Assembly (NCBI GenBank): GCA_900541885.1
Contig: UQKW01000007.1
Location: forward strand, 39,271-103,270
Length of the DNA: 64,000 nucleotides
Source: an uncultured Collinsella sp.
GTDB lineage: Bacteria; Actinomycetota; Coriobacteriia; Coriobacteriales; Coriobacteriaceae
Direction of reading: 5' to 3'
Position 1 is the first letter of the stretch. Each line of letters starts with the position of its first letter. The notes beneath the pieces were generated by a model. The model had not been told where the DNA came from. It saw only the letters and a program-made list of their open reading frames with translations, and searched no databases. This document shows positions 31,940 to 41,000 of the stretch, piece by piece. The position numbers were made by a program, and so were the translations under genes.

Positions 31940-32878
31940 TCAGTCCTTGAAGAGTGCCGTGGACAGGTAGCGCTCACCGGTATCGGCGAGCAGCGCCACG
32001 ATGGTCTTGCCCTCGTTCTCGGGGCGCTTGGCCAGCTGAAGCGCAGCCCACACGGCGGCGCCGGACGAAATGCCCACGAGCACGCCCTCCTTGTGGCCCA
32101 CGGCGCGGCCGGTGGCAAAGGCGTCGTCGCTCTCGACGGGGATGATCTCGTCGTAGACCTGGGTGTCGAGGACGTCGGGCACAAAGCCGGCGCCGATACC
32201 CTGGATCTTGTGCGGGCCGGCCTGGCCCTTGGAGAGCACCGGGGAGGTGGCGGGCTCGACGGCGACAACCTGAATCTCGGGGTTCTGCTCCTTGAGGAAC
32301 TCACCCACGCCGGTCACGGTACCGCCGGTGCCGACGCCGGCGACGAAGATGTCGACCTTGCCGTCGGTGTCATCCCAGATCTCGGGGCCGGTCGTGGCCT
32401 TGTGGATGGCGGGGTTGGCGGGGTTCACAAACTGGCCGGCGATAATGCTGTTGGGCGTCTCCTTCTGCAGCTCCTCGGCCTTGGCGATGGCGCCCTTCAT
32501 GCCCTTGGAGCCGTCGGTGAGCACGAGCTGTGCGCCGTATGCCTGCATAAGTTTGCGGCGCTCGACGGACATGGTCTCGGGCATGGTGATGATCACCTTG
32601 TAGCCGCGAGCCGCCGCCACCGAGGCGATGCCGACGCCGGTGTTGCCGCTCGTGGGCTCGATGATGGTGTAGTCACCGCCGCGCACGAGCTTGCCGGCCT
32701 TCTCGGCCTCGTCGATCATGTTCTTGGCGACGCGGTCTTTGACGGAGCCGGCGGGGTTGAAGTATTCCAGCTTGACGAGTACGCGGGCCTTGAGGTCCTC
32801 ATCGGCCTCAAAGTGAGTGAGCTCCAGAAGCGGGGTGTGGCCGATAAGCTGATCGATGGACGTGTAAACATTGCTCAT
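31940..32878 (-). CDS. cysK: Cysteine synthase A
   Basis: 312 residues of the PLP fold-type II O-acetylserine sulfhydrylase family. The PLP lysine lies in NPAGSVKDR, with the substrate loop TSGNTG and phosphate loop GTGGT. It converts O-acetylserine and sulfide to cysteine. Its leader on the minus strand contains a hairpin AACCCATAA/TTATGGGTT (32942-32962). The divergent neighbour is an Rrf2-type regulator, an arrangement that suggests CymR/IscR-like control. Confidence 0.95.
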   Translation of the reverse strand: MSNVYTSIDQLIGHTPLLELTHFEADEDLKARVLVKLEYFNPAGSVKDRVAKNMIDEAEKAGKLVRGGDYTIIEPTSGNTGVGIASVAAARGYKVIITMPETMSVERRKLMQAYGAQLVLTDGSKGMKGAIAKAEELQKETPNSIIAGQFVNPANPAIHKATTGPEIWDDTDGKVDIFVAGVGTGGTVTGVGEFLKEQNPEIQVVAVEPATSPVLSKGQAGPHKIQGIGAGFVPDVLDTQVYDEIIPVESDDAFATGRAVGHKEGVLVGISSGAAVWAALQLAKRPENEGKTIVALLADTGERYLSTALFKD

Positions 32879-33131
32879 GGTGAACCTCCAAAGTGTTCAA
32901 ATGACTGGATACCGTGTGGTTTTACGGTGTGTGTAACAGCGAAACCCATAAACCTTATGGGTTGTTCTTTTTGCTGTTGGCAAGCATAGTAGACAGTAAA
33001 GCCTAGTAACGCAATAGGAAATAGAAGATTATTACGAGTCGATTAACCAGCTTGACGGGAATAGGTATTTTCAAAACCAATTTTTCGGCTAGAATTTCTA
33101 CGAATTAAAAGACCGAAAGGCAGCAATATAT
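32879..33131. promoter_or_regulatory. Divergent promoter region of cysK and Rrf2 gene
   Basis: An A/T-rich 253-base gap, in clear contrast to neighbouring sequence. For the Rrf2 gene TTTTCA (33068-33073) and TAGAAT (33090-33095) are a possible -35/-10 with 16-base spacing. A hairpin at 32942-32962 would be in the cysK leader. AATAGGAAATAG (about 33013) and GGAATAGGTATT (about 33058) are candidate Rrf2 half-sites. Confidence 0.45.
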
Positions 33132-33560
33132 ATGTTGGTTTCCACAAAGGGCAGATATGCCCTGCGCGTTATGGTCGACCTGGCCGAGCACCAGGCGGCA
33201 GGCCGCATTCCCCTCAAAGAGATCGCCGCGCGTCAGGGGATTTCGGAGAAATATCTGGAGAACATTTTGGCCACGCTCGTGCGTGCCAATATGCTCTCGG
33301 GCATGCGCGGCAAGGGCGGCGGCTATGTGCTCACGCGCCCGCCCGAGCAGTACACGGTGGGCGAGATTTTGCGCCTGACCGAGGGCAGCCTGGCGCCGGT
33401 CGCATGCCTAGACGGCGACTGCAAGGGCTGCTCGCGTTCGGACGAGTGCCCCACGCTCGACGTGTGGAAGAACCTGGACAAGCTCATTAACGACTACCTC
33501 GACGGCGTGACGCTCGATGCGCTCGTAGCCCCCAACGAGGGCTACGACTACGTCATCTAG
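33132..33560 (+). CDS. Rrf2-family transcriptional regulator
   Basis: 142 residues with the Rrf2 winged helix (YALRVMVDLA, ISEKYLENIL, GKGGGYVL). The loop CLDGDCKGCSRSDEC carries four cysteines in the position of the IscR Fe-S site, so it may sense Fe-S or sulfur status. It is divergent from cysK, as CymR-like cysteine regulators often are. I cannot decide between an IscR-like and a CymR-like role. The Shine-Dalgarno AAAGG lies 11 bases before ATG. Confidence 0.87.
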   Translation: MLVSTKGRYALRVMVDLAEHQAAGRIPLKEIAARQGISEKYLENILATLVRANMLSGMRGKGGGYVLTRPPEQYTVGEILRLTEGSLAPVACLDGDCKGCSRSDECPTLDVWKNLDKLINDYLDGVTLDALVAPNEGYDYVI

Positions 33561-33629
33561 CCCCACCTGTCATTTGGGGACGGGGCAGAAATGCTGGATT
33601 TTCTTGCCCTCTGAGGCTCGACAAATGAT

Positions 33630-33665
33630 AAGGCCGCCCATCGTTGCGATGGACGGCCTTCTTTA
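33630..33665. terminator. Bidirectional terminator
   Basis: AAGGCCGCCCATCG/CGATGGACGGCCTT hairpin followed by CTTTA, located between the convergent Rrf2 and small membrane protein genes. Immediately before it (33569-33629) is a hairpin remnant with the core GGGGACGGGGC. Confidence 0.75.
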
Positions 33666-33696
33666 GGTGTGTTGTGGCGGTCCGAATCCGGTCGCT

Positions 33697-34062
33697 TTAG
33701 TTCCTGGCGACGCTGTCGAGAATGCTGCGCATGATGGATACCAGGATGCTGCCCATAAAGGCCGATCCAAAGCTGGCAATGGAGATACCCGCGCCCAGCA
33801 GATTGACCGACAGGTAGCTGGCCAGCTCGAGCATAAAGCTGTTGACTACGAGCTGAAAAATACCAAGCGTGATAATAGTGAGCGGCAGCGAGATGACCGT
33901 CAGGAACGGCTTGACGAGCGAGTCGACGATGTTGAGGAACAGTCCCACGAAGGCAAAACACACCCAGGCGTCGGCTATGCCGAAGGGCTGAATGCCGGGG
34001 ACGAGAAACGTTGCGATCGCGATGGCGATTGAGGTAAAGAGCCAGTTAAGCATAAAGCGCAT
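33697..34062 (-). CDS. Phage-holin-like / YvlD-type small membrane protein
   Basis: 121 residues with four hydrophobic helices (LFTSIAIAIATFLVPG, WVCFAFVGLFLNIVD, LTIITLGIFQLVVN, FMGSILVSIMRSILD). The order and the VKPFLTVISLPLT segment resemble the four-helix YvlD / 'phage holin family IV' membrane proteins. These are chromosomal and usually not lysis proteins. Start ATG 34062 with AAAGGA upstream. Confidence 0.8.
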   Translation of the reverse strand: MRFMLNWLFTSIAIAIATFLVPGIQPFGIADAWVCFAFVGLFLNIVDSLVKPFLTVISLPLTIITLGIFQLVVNSFMLELASYLSVNLLGAGISIASFGSAFMGSILVSIMRSILDSVARN

Positions 34063-34385
34063 GGTGGAAATCCTTTCTTGCGCAAGACGTGGCAAAGAGG
34101 CGTGAGAGGCACGTGCCTTTGCAACTCGGATAGATGCGCGGGCACGGCCCTGTTTGGGCGCCCATTGTCTCAGATATTCATGGAGCTTGCGTGCGTATTC
34201 GGTTTCAAAACGGCGTTCGTCCTAGAAAACGCGCCGCTGGCAGAGAGTCTTGTCGCTTTAGTTTGGTGGTGTGCTACACTGCTACGGGCAAAAGCCACAG
34301 GCGTTGCCCTATTGCATAGAACGGGCGAACGATGTCCGATGTCAGTATCAACTTCGATGCCTTTTGGCGGGTTTGGCGGTGATCG
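34063..34385. other. Intergenic region before YerC-like gene
   Basis: 323 bases between divergent genes. The only likely signals are TTGTCG (about 34250) and TACACT (34275-34280), 19 bases apart, as a weak promoter for the downstream gene. Nothing else is recognised. Confidence 0.45.
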
Positions 34386-34685
34386 ATGAATATCGAGAAC
34401 ATGTTTGACAAGCCTGATGTCAAGCAGCTGGTCCACGCATTTAGCCTTTTGGACGACGAGAAAGATATCCAAGCGTTCTTGACCGATATCTGCACGCCGC
34501 GCGAGATTTGTGATCTATCGCAGCGTCTGCAGGTCGCGCGTTACCTGGACGAGGGCGAGCCCTATGTTGAGGTTCAGGCGCGTACCGGCGCTTCGTCCAC
34601 CACGGTGAGCCGTGTGTCCAAGGCACTCAACGGCGAGTACGGTGGCTACCGTAAGATTCTCATTAAACTGGAGGATGGCGAGTAG
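34386..34685 (+). CDS. YerC/YecD-type TrpR-like regulator
   Basis: 99 residues, all helical, with the TrpR-superfamily layout of the YerC/YecD group: LLDDEKDIQAFLTDICTPRE, then a helix-turn-helix in the segment ARTGASSTTVSRVSKALN. Such proteins are presumed DNA-binding regulators; the target is unknown. The Shine-Dalgarno is weak (GGTGAT). A terminator and a perfect long palindrome follow. Confidence 0.85.
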   Translation: MNIENMFDKPDVKQLVHAFSLLDDEKDIQAFLTDICTPREICDLSQRLQVARYLDEGEPYVEVQARTGASSTTVSRVSKALNGEYGGYRKILIKLEDGE

Positions 34686-34712
34686 GCCAGCGACAACATT
34701 GAATTACGAAGA

Positions 34713-34737
34713 GCCGTCCCTCCGGGGGCGGTTTTTT
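34713..34737 (+). terminator. Terminator after YerC-like gene
   Basis: CCGTCCC/GGGGGCGG stem with a T-run of six, 28 bases after the stop. The T-run merges with the start of the 34735 palindrome. Confidence 0.75.
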
Positions 34738-34823
34738 GATCCCTTGGGGACGGAGGAAAACGGATCACCGGGTTAAACTGACCTTCTCGGTGATCCGTTT
34801 TCCTCCGTCCCCAAGGGATCAAA
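34735..34823. repeat. 89-bp palindrome with perfect 36-bp arms
   Basis: Arms 34735-34770 and 34788-34823 are perfectly complementary (they include CCTTGGGGACGGAGGAAAAC) around a 17-base loop. A partial, decayed match (CGTTTTCCTCCGTCCCAATGG) occurs at about 22012-22032. It lies between the YerC-like gene and addB. Confidence 0.95.
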
Positions 34824-34905
34824 TCTGTTGGCGTGGGGCAAATCTGTCCGCGTGGGCGGGTAGGATAGATACATTGATTATTGCGAACAGTTTGAGCGGA
34901 GGACC

Positions 34906-37900
34906 ATGCCTGTTCGAATCTATACCACCAATGCCGGCACGGATTTGAGCGATGCCGAGTCGGCGTTGCTTGCCGATCTTATTGCCCGCCACGGGCGTGC
35001 CGTGTTGCTGGCACCTACGTTTGCCGAGCTCGACCTGTGCCGTCATGATGCGGCGGAAGCCGGGATTTCGCTGGGTATTGACTACAAGACGCCTACATCG
35101 TGGCTTCGCTCGCTTTGGGAGCTTTTGGGCGACGGGCGCGGTTTTGTCGACAACCTGCAGCGCCAGATGCTGTTCTCGGACATGGTCACGCGTCTCGTCG
35201 ATGCCGACCTGCAGCCACTTTCGCGCAGCCAGGGCACGGTGCGCATGCTCGCGCGCATGGCCCGCGACGTGCTGCCGGGTGTGGCGGGGACAGGTGCCGA
35301 GCGATGCCGTGGCAACAATTGCCAGCCTGAGCCAAAAAGCGATGCCGAGGCTCGCGTGTTCGAGCTTTTGCGCGCCTACGCGGGCGGTTTGGATCGTCGA
35401 GATATGGTCGAGCCCTGCGAGGCAGCTGACATTATGGCCGGTGCCCTGGCCGATAACCTGCCGGCGTGCACCCGCGCCGTATGCGTGCGCGGTGTCACGT
35501 CGTTTACGCACGGCCTGCTCGAGCTGCTGTCTGCCGTGGCGAACAATGGGGGAGAGGTCGTCGTGCTGCTTGCCCGCGAGCAGGCGGCGATGTGCGAGGA
35601 GCTTGCCGCGGCATTTGATGCCCGCGGTGTGCTGTTTGAGATTGCGCCGCTGGGGGAGGACGCCGTCGCGTCTGATGTCGCTTGCGGGACTGCCGCTCAG
35701 CCTGTCTTTATTGAGGTCGCCGGTCCCCATGCCCGTGCTCATGTCTATGCGGACGCCATCGATAAGTTGGTGAAAGCGCACAAGGAGTCCAAGGCCGATA
35801 AAGCTACTGCAATGCCCACCGACCCCGTGCGCGTGCTCGTCGTTTCTGCCCGGGCACCCCAGCTGTTCGGTGAGCTCGCCTCTCGTCTGGCGGCTCGCCA
35901 TATCGCTGCCGAGACAACTGAGTTCACGGCGTTTTCCCAATCCATTGCGGGCAGGCAGTTTGCGGCGCTTGCCGGCCTGATCGAGCGCATGAAGGCCGCC
36001 GATGAGGGCACGGCGTCAAAGACCGAGTGGTGGCCCGCGCCGGAGCTTACCGACTGGATCTACAGTCCGCTTTCGGGCGCTGATGCCGTCAATGCCCGTA
36101 CCTTCGATAAGAATATGCGTCTCTCGCGCAGCAAGACTACCGCGGGCGTTAAGAGTCTGCTGCAGAGCGTCCAGGGCCAGGTGAGGGGCGCGCGCAAGGC
36201 GGCGAGCGACGAGAACCGGTTTAAGAACGTGCCGTGTGTGGTTTCGGACGTGTTCCAGGCGCTGTGGCGTGACAAGCCCGTGACGGCGCTCAAGGCCATG
36301 CTTGCCGTTGCCGAGGCGTTGCCCGATCGTTCGCTGGGCAGCTTAGATGGCCAAGCCCGTCGCCAGGCGGAGGTGGCCCTGCTGCGCCACGCCATCGACA
36401 TCCTTATGAATGGCGCCCGCGCGCTCGACGTGTCGCAGGCCGCGACCGTGCCCGTGCTCGATGGCATTCGCACCAAGGTGGACAAGCGTAGCACCGCCTA
36501 CGATTACGAGACCCACGAGGTTGACCGTGCGCCACGTGCCCAGGTTCGTTTTGCTTCGCTTGCCGACGCGGCGGCTCTGCGCCCCGGCAGCTACGATGCC
36601 GTGCTGTTTGCCGATGTCGATCTGGACAGCTATCCACTCTCGCACGAGGAGGGACCGCTGGCTACGCTGACGGCGAGCCTTGGTCGCGAGGGCGTGACGC
36701 TTGAGCCCGCGGCCCTGCTGCGCGTGCGCTTTGGTCACGCGATGCAAGCGTCGCGTGGTCCGGTTACGCTCGCCCGTGTGACCCATGATCGTCAGGCGCG
36801 CGAGTGCTATCCGGCGGCCGTGTGGACCGAGTTGCGGGCGCATGCCGAGGCTGACGGCGCTAAGATCGCTGACGACGCTAAGGCCACTGACACCGACAAG
36901 GCCGCTGACGACGCTAAGGCCACTGGCAACGCTAAGGTCGCTGGCGCCGACAAGGCGACGTGCGTGGGTGAGGGCGATATCGTAAGGGACTTCGATCCCG
37001 CGGCAGGCGAAGGTCTCAAGCGCGAGCGCGTGACCTGTGAAGCCCCTCAGCATCTGAGTGCCGAGGCCGTGCCGTATTTGGTCCTGCGCCGTCGCGATGG
37101 CGAGGGCGAGGACGCGCCGCTCGTGCCGCGCCTGACGTCCGCCTCGCAGATCGAGGCCTATTCTACCTGCCCGCTGTGCTGGTTCGTATCGTATCGCGTC
37201 AAGCCCCAGTCCATCGATGCGGGCTTTGGCAACATGGAGAAGGGCAACTTTGTCCATGACGTGCTGGAGCACTTACATGCCCGTCTGCCCCAAGAGGGCA
37301 TGGAGCGCGTGACGCCCGAGAACCTGCCGCGTGCACAGGAGCTGCTACACGAGGTCTTTGCCGAGACCTTGGCCGAGCATGCGGGCAAGCGCGGTACCGA
37401 GGGCCCGCTGGTGCCGCTCTCTCCAGTGGAGGAGCGTCAGGTGGCCGAGATTCTGCCGCAGCTGGAAGGCGTGCTTGCCTACGAGTCCGAGGCGCTCACC
37501 CCCTTCGCTCCGCGCTATCTGGAGTTTGCGTTCAACGAGCTCCAGGTCGAGTATGCCGGTTGGCCGCTCGGCGGGCGCATCGACCGCGTGGATGTGGACG
37601 CCGAGAACCGCGCCGTGGTAATCGACTACAAGCATCGTTCGGGTGTCGAGGAGTTTAAGCTCGCCGACCCCACGGTGCGCGACGAGGAATCGGGCGAGGC
37701 CCCCATCGACGACCCGCGCTGGCTGCCGCCGCATACCCAGACACTCATCTACGCGCAGGCCATGCGTCGGGCGCTAGGCCTAGATACCCGCGCTGCGCTC
37801 TACTTTTCGACCAAGGGCGGCAAGCCCACGCTGCGTGGTGCCGCAAGTGCCGAGTTGCTCGAGGAAGAGCGCGGCGACGGTCGCATCCCGGGCCTCAAGA

Positions 37901-38091
37901 AGGGCTTTCCGGGCGAGGGCGGCAACATGGACTTCGATGCGCTGCTCGACCGCGTGGAGGCTGGCATCGCCGAGCGCCTGTGCGAGCTCGAGGCAGGCAA
38001 CATTACCGCCGTCGACCCGACGTCGGCTCAGGCCGCGCATGCGCGCTGCTCGTATAACCACGAAGGAACGTTTGTAAGGAGGGACGTGTAG
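34906..38091 (+). CDS. addB: AddB-like nuclease/helicase subunit
   Basis: 1061 residues. The C-terminal PD-(D/E)XK nuclease is visible: SASQIEAYSTCPLCWF, GNFVHDVLEH, GGRIDRVDVD, VVIDYK. The N-terminal part is divergent and lacks a clear Walker A, as in inactive-helicase AddB/RexB proteins. With AddA it should form the dsDNA-end resection machine of recombination. Usual AddB nucleases have a C-terminal CxxC...C completing an Fe-S cluster; here only one cysteine (ARCSYNHEG) is left. A low-complexity Asp/Ala/Lys repeat lies at residues ~645-690. addA starts four bases after its stop. Confidence 0.85.
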   Translation: MPVRIYTTNAGTDLSDAESALLADLIARHGRAVLLAPTFAELDLCRHDAAEAGISLGIDYKTPTSWLRSLWELLGDGRGFVDNLQRQMLFSDMVTRLVDADLQPLSRSQGTVRMLARMARDVLPGVAGTGAERCRGNNCQPEPKSDAEARVFELLRAYAGGLDRRDMVEPCEAADIMAGALADNLPACTRAVCVRGVTSFTHGLLELLSAVANNGGEVVVLLAREQAAMCEELAAAFDARGVLFEIAPLGEDAVASDVACGTAAQPVFIEVAGPHARAHVYADAIDKLVKAHKESKADKATAMPTDPVRVLVVSARAPQLFGELASRLAARHIAAETTEFTAFSQSIAGRQFAALAGLIERMKAADEGTASKTEWWPAPELTDWIYSPLSGADAVNARTFDKNMRLSRSKTTAGVKSLLQSVQGQVRGARKAASDENRFKNVPCVVSDVFQALWRDKPVTALKAMLAVAEALPDRSLGSLDGQARRQAEVALLRHAIDILMNGARALDVSQAATVPVLDGIRTKVDKRSTAYDYETHEVDRAPRAQVRFASLADAAALRPGSYDAVLFADVDLDSYPLSHEEGPLATLTASLGREGVTLEPAALLRVRFGHAMQASRGPVTLARVTHDRQARECYPAAVWTELRAHAEADGAKIADDAKATDTDKAADDAKATGNAKVAGADKATCVGEGDIVRDFDPAAGEGLKRERVTCEAPQHLSAEAVPYLVLRRRDGEGEDAPLVPRLTSASQIEAYSTCPLCWFVSYRVKPQSIDAGFGNMEKGNFVHDVLEHLHARLPQEGMERVTPENLPRAQELLHEVFAETLAEHAGKRGTEGPLVPLSPVEERQVAEILPQLEGVLAYESEALTPFAPRYLEFAFNELQVEYAGWPLGGRIDRVDVDAENRAVVIDYKHRSGVEEFKLADPTVRDEESGEAPIDDPRWLPPHTQTLIYAQAMRRALGLDTRAALYFSTKGGKPTLRGAASAELLEEERGDGRIPGLKKGFPGEGGNMDFDALLDRVEAGIAERLCELEAGNITAVDPTSAQAAHARCSYNHEGTFVRRDV

Positions 38092-38094
38092 ACC

Positions 38095-41000
38095 ATGGAT
38101 CTTTCGACTTTGATGCCGCAACAGCTGCAAGTCGTCAAAACGCTCGACCGCCCGCTGTTTGTCTCGGCAGGTGCCGGCTCGGGCAAGACCTTTACCCTTA
38201 CGCGCCGCATCGTCTACGCGCTCTCGCCCGAATCCGGTCCGTTTGTCGAGCATCTGGATCAGGTGCTCGCCATTACCTTTACCAAAGACGCCGCGGCTGA
38301 GATTCGCGACCGTGTGCGCCGTGCGCTTATCGAAGAGGGTATGGACGAGGAGGCCCTGACCGTCGACGACGCTTGGATCTCGACCATCCACGGCATGTGC
38401 TCGCGTATCCTGCGCGCGCACGCGCTGGAGTTGGGCATCGATCCCGAGTTCACGGTGCTCACCGATACCGATGAGCTTATGGACCAGGCTGTCGAGCATG
38501 TGCTGGGCCGCGCGACAGCGCCCGATGCCGCTCCCGAGCTCGCGGCTTCGCTTAAGGCCCTCTACGCTTGGTATCCCATGGCGGGCGAGGGCGGGACGTT
38601 TGGCGCCGGTACCACCATCAAAGGCCTGGTGCGCGACCTGCTGGAGCTATCGAGCCAGCTTCCGGGCGGCATGGACGATGTGTGCGTGGCGCGCGGCCAG
38701 GCCGACACCTCGGCGCTTGCCGATGCCTATCGTGCGGCGCTGGGCGCAAGCAAGGCCACGACCGAGAAAGCGCAGGCGGCACTCGACGCCATCGACGCGT
38801 TTGAGGCGAGCGGCAAAACCATGGAGGATGCGGCGCGACTCATGATGTCGTGCAGCATGCCGCGCGCGAGCAAGGCGTTTCCTAAGGAGCAGGTGGAGCT
38901 ACTCAAGGCCGAGGCGGCTGATGCGTTTATCAATATCGTGCTTGCCTGCGGCGGTCCGGCGCTCGATGCGCTGGTGGGCCTGGCCCGTTCCGTGGAGGCT
39001 GAGTATCGCGCGCTGAAGGCCGGCCAGTCCGCGCTCGATAACAACGACCTACTGCGTATGGCGTACGAGGCGCTGCGCGACTACCCGGCTATTCGAGCGG
39101 CCTATGAGGGCCGCTTTAAGATGGTCATGATCGACGAGTTCCAGGATACCGACCAGATGCAGGTCGACCTGATCCGTTACCTGACCGGCGCGGGTGAGCG
39201 TGCGCTGTGTACCGTGGGCGATGCACAGCAGTCGATCTACCGCTTCCGTGGTGCCGAGGTCGAGGTGTTCCGTCGCCAGGAGCGCAAGGTGGGTTCGACG
39301 ACGGCGTCCGAGACGGTCGCCACGTCCGATGCCCCCGCCGGCGAGCTTGTCAAGCTTGTACGCAACTTCCGCAGCCACGACGAGGTGCTGCGCTATGTGG
39401 CGCGCGTCTTTGACGGCGACACCGGTGGTTTGATGCAGGGGTTCTTGGATCTTGAACCGAGCGACGAACGCGAGGACAAGCTCAAGGCGAAGGCATCGCG
39501 CCGCCAGGCGATCTTCGTTGCCGGTGGCAGTACGCAGGAGCGAACGCAGGCGAAAGCTCGTGCGATTGCGGAGCGATTCCAAGCACTCGTTAAAGCGGGC
39601 CAGCCCCAGGGCAGCATGGTCCTGCTGCTGGGCCGCATGACTAACGCCGATGTCTATGCGCAGGCCTTCCGCGACCAGGGGCTCGACTGCGTGATTGCAG
39701 GCGGCTCGGTCTTTGCCCAGGCAGCCGAGGTGCAGACGGTGCGTGCCCTGGTCTGCGCACTCGCCAATCCGGCCGATACGGCGCAGGGCCTTATGCCACT
39801 GCTTGCCTCGCCGATGTTTGCGCTCGGCGCCCAGGAGTTCCTGGCGCTGGCGACCAAGCTGGACGACCAGACGGGGGAGACCTCGCGCCGCAACATCGAC
39901 GTGGGCATCATGAGCGATTCCGATGTGCCGGGTTTGCAAGACTTGCCGCTCGTGACGCGCGCCCGCGAGGTGCTGCGGTATGCGCTTCGTCGCGTGGGCC
40001 GCGATTCGTTCGCCGCCATCGCGCGCGATACTGTCAACGCTTCCGGCTGGTTTGTGCGTCTGGCACAGCGTGGTCCCGAGGGCAAGGCCATTGCCGCCAA
40101 CGTGCTTAAGGCGCTCGATGCCGTGGCCGAGGCGGAGGCCGAGTTCGGTAACTCGCCGCGTTCCATTGCGCTTGCCTTCGACCGCTTCTTGGCGGGCAAG
40201 GAGGCCCCAGGCGCCCTCAACGAGGAGGGCGACGGCGCGGTGCGCATCATGACGGTGCATGCGTCCAAGGGCCTGGAGTATCCGGTCGTGGCGGTTGCGG
40301 AGTGCTTTGGCGTGCGTAAGTCCTCGGGTGCGGCTCAGATGGGGCGTGTCGAGGGTGGAGCGCAGGTCGTGGCGCTGCCGGCACGCTTCGACGGCGTTAA
40401 ACTCGCGGACGGCACGTTCGTAAAGGGCGATGACGTCAAAAAGCAGTTTGAGCATGCGTTTAAGGGTAAGGGCACGTCGCTATGGTTGCCGCCGGAGCTC
40501 ATGGAGGATGTCTGCGCGACGGGTTCTCCCGCCGAGGCATTCGTTCGCCTGCGCAACGACGACCTGCAGCTTTCGCTCGAGGAGCGGGCTCGCTTGCTCT
40601 ATGTCGCCATGACGCGAGCGCGCGAGCTGGTCATTCTGGCGATGGATGTCGGCGTGAGCCGCGGCAAGGTGACGGCGCCGACCTTCGACATCGAGACCGA
40701 TCTGACCTACGACGTGCTGCGTCGTATTCTGCCTACCGACGCTCTGGACATGCCGCAGCTCGATGCCGACCGCCTGGTGTTCGACAACTCCCAGCCGGGC
40801 GACTACGAGCTCATCTCGCTGGCGGACTTTACGTTTGGCGAGCAGGCGTTTGAGGCCAATGCTTCTCTGGATGCCGAGGGCAGGCTTGTCCGCGGCGATG
40901 CGGAGCCGGAGGGCGCCGGTGCGGATGCCCGCGCCGCCGTTCCCGGCCCTGCCGACCCCGAGCCCGATGCGTTTGAGCTCGTGTATCCCCAGACGGTGGG

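Noticed and set aside
32930..32985. Riboswitch or T-box before cysK
   Set aside because: There is a hairpin in the leader, but no S-box, T-box or other known riboswitch motif and no terminator stem.
34910..34930. tRNA-like GTTCGAATC
   Set aside because: It is the first codons of addB, with no acceptor stem or other arms around it.
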